Shown here: positions 62,384 to 64,000 of the stretch, in pieces | How positions within the stretch are numbered: position 1 is the stretch's first letter | Layout of the letters: each line of letters begins with the position of its first letter | Assembly: GCF_000003815.2 (NCBI RefSeq) | Contig: NW_023365730.1 | Span: forward strand, 118,279 to 182,278 | Direction of reading: 5' to 3' | Source: Branchiostoma floridae | Taxonomy: Eukaryota; Chordata; Leptocardii; Amphioxiformes; Branchiostomatidae | Length of the DNA: 64,000 nt | The notes under the pieces: model-generated | Told to the model about the DNA's origin: nothing | What the model saw: only the letters and a program-made list of their open reading frames with translations | Database searches by the model: none | Position numbers and translations under genes: made by a program

Positions 62384-62904
62384 GATTTTACCATGGTCAA
62401 TATTGACCAAGAGAGGCCGTGTAAAAATTCCGTATCGGAGGACACCCCACGTGTTGCTTTACGCAACATGTACCGTAGTTCTCGCTTTACTAACCAGATA
62501 ATATGAATTTTTCTAAAGAGCCACAAACATTATTCCATAGGCGTTACACTGTCCTCCTACATAAGTATTAAAAATGAAAAAAAAATGGTGGATGCTGACT
62601 GAAACGTTTGACCGTTACCAAAATCTTATCCAGTTGCTTGCGTAATCATTATTTGGTGTATCATGTTAACTGGATGTTACGCCTTTATTTAAGTACCACC
62701 ACGATAATCAACATATCATATACAGAGAGCTAATCTTACTAAATGATTTATAAATTGTACAAACATAAACAGTTATGATCATTCTATACACTAATAGATA
62801 ATACCGGTATTTCTTTTTACCAATAGAGACTATAATATTCACGATTGACTGCAAGTAGCTATCTACCATTATTCTGTTTTATTAAAAACATGTCAAAGCT
62901 CCAA
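62384..62904. other. No gene seen
   Basis: AT-rich; presumably includes the 3' tail of the LINE relic. Confidence 0.35.
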
Positions 62905-63018
62905 ATTTTGTAAAAAAAATAACGTACATCTTTGGACTACAGAACCCAGATTTATGATGAAAACACCTACCTACATAGGTATCTACTTTTGTTATGATTT
63001 ATTCAAAATATGTGAAAG

Positions 63019-63075
<57 letters not shown>

Positions 63076-63460
63076 CAAAAGAGAGAATACGTCCAAAGTA
63101 ACAGATGTAAGAAATAACGTACATCTTTAGACCGTAGAACACCTATCTTACGAACGCCGTGTTTTATTCAAAATATGTGAAACCAAATAAAATATTTCTT
63201 AGAAAATAGAATACAACCACAAAAACGGATGTAAGAAATAACGTACATCGTTAGACTCCATAACGCAGATGTACGATACAACATCTACCTTACAAACACC
63301 GTGTTTTCTTTAAAATATAAGAAACTAGAAATATGTATATATAGATATAGTGAAAATAAAATATATCCCCAAAACTGACGTAAGAAATAACGTACACCTT
63401 TAGACTCATTATCGCAGATGTGCAATAAAAACACCTACCTTACAAACACCGTGTTTTATC
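62905..63460. repeat. Four-copy tandem repeat with (AT)n inside
   Basis: ataacgtacatctttagac-like marks near 62920, 63114, 63237 and 63385. Units also share aaacacctacctta and cgtgttttattcaaaatatg. An (AT)n microsatellite occupies about 63020-63071. Confidence 0.85.
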
Positions 63461-63474
63461 TCCCGCGCCGGCGG

Positions 63475-63579
63475 CACAGCCGAACATCGATTCCGCACCT
63501 CCCGGTGCCCCGCACGCCTCCTTCCCGCTCTAAGGCACACCTGCGGCACCTGGAATTCTTACAAGCATCTCGCAGGCAG
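63475..63579 (+). CDS. Weak candidate coding exon (unrecognised)
   Basis: A sharply GC-rich block inside AT-rich repeats. It is bounded by an AG (ggcggcacag, ending about 63480) and a GT donor (caggcag/gtaggg, about 63580). One frame is open and reads SIPHLPVPRTPP then KAHLRHLEFLQASRRQ. I recognise no domain. It could also be the GC-rich core of a repeat. Confidence 0.25.
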
Positions 63580-63610
63580 GTAGGGGCGTACAGGTGGTGA
63601 TTAGTTTCTG

Positions 63611-64000
63611 TGCGGATTGAGACCTGTAAGAAGATCTGAGGAGGAGAAACAGGAGCCTGTGGCTGTCCTTAGTGCTGAAGGACGGACTCTGGTGTTCCAC
63701 CCGCTAACGGGGACTGTTATGCACCTTCGTGGGCCCTTAGAATGCAGTGCCTGGTTTCTTGGTCATTCTATCAACAGGGTTTTTGCGGATTGACAGATTG
63801 ACAGTCCGTAGTAAGAGCTGAGGAAAGGAAACAGGAGCCTGTGGCGGTCCTTGGTGCTGAAGGACGGATTCTGGTGTTCCACCGTCTACTGTTATTCATC
63901 TAACAGGGCCCTTGGAATGCAGTTTCTTGTTTCTTGCTCACTCTATCAACAGGGCTTTGCGGATCGACAGCTTTACAGTCTATAGTAAGGGCTCATGAGG
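63611..64000. repeat. Tandem repeat, about 173-bp unit, runs off the window
   Basis: tgcggatNga marks at 63611, 63784 and 63958. Units share aacaggagcctgtgg, gtgctgaaggacgga and ctggtgttccacc. The array continues past the window edge. Confidence 0.9.

Overview
The window looks like a piece of animal nuclear genome. It has spliced coding exons with canonical GT/AG borders, long introns, dense short DNA transposons, tRNA-derived repeats, LINE 3' ends and many tandem arrays, one interrupted by a run of Ns (a scaffold gap). The repeat types recall a lancelet (Branchiostoma) or a similar marine invertebrate. That is inference from memory, not a database match. There are no bacterial features.

Only one protein gene is well supported. 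It lies on the minus strand, about 38.8-44.25 kb, and three phase-0 exons join in frame (67 + 125 + 384 codons). The product ends in a dual-specificity-phosphatase (DUSP/STYX-like) domain whose catalytic cysteine is replaced by serine (H-S-x-H-G-K-S-R). This predicts a pseudophosphatase that could bind phospho-substrates. The upstream exons carry Ser-rich, basic cassettes (GSCP[D/N]L and HRKLxxSxSTDGSGR) that are repeated between exons. The 5' end is not found; a CpG-rich block near 49.2-49.6 kb is a candidate first exon or promoter. Parts of this gene have been tandemly copied: the start of the first visible exon three times, and the terminal coding tail twice.

Layout: 0-1.8 kb CA/TCAC microsatellites; 2.7-5.6 kb SINE-like units carrying a 151-bp MITE with clear 9-bp target duplications; 6.7-7.6 kb ACAG microsatellite; 7.7-9.8 kb short tandem repeats, MITEs, a LINE 3' end and a fold-back element; 10.4-14.6 kb minisatellite, TATACA and GGAA tracts, and a 1.05-kb TIR element; 15-18.5 kb mostly unassigned sequence with a few repeats; 19.4-22.9 kb tandem units with tRNA-like heads; 24.4-34.65 kb a striking satellite of about 162-bp monomers organised into roughly nine higher-order units separated by palindromic spacers; 35.6-38 kb small duplications and a hAT-like MITE; 38.8-44.3 kb the pseudophosphatase gene; 45-50 kb duplications, a CG-rich MITE and a LINE relic; 51.9-54.4 kb a hAT-like element and an array containing a strong GGTCCA palindrome; 55.2-56.8 kb tandem repeats; 57-58.6 kb a dispersed repeat related to 36.5 kb; 58.7-60.5 kb a tandem array with a clean TTAA-flanked piggyBac-like insertion; 62-64 kb a LINE C-terminal zinc finger relic, further tandem repeats and a weak candidate exon.

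Limits: repeat copy boundaries were read by eye and are good to about 10-20 bp unless a target duplication fixes them. No homology search was run.
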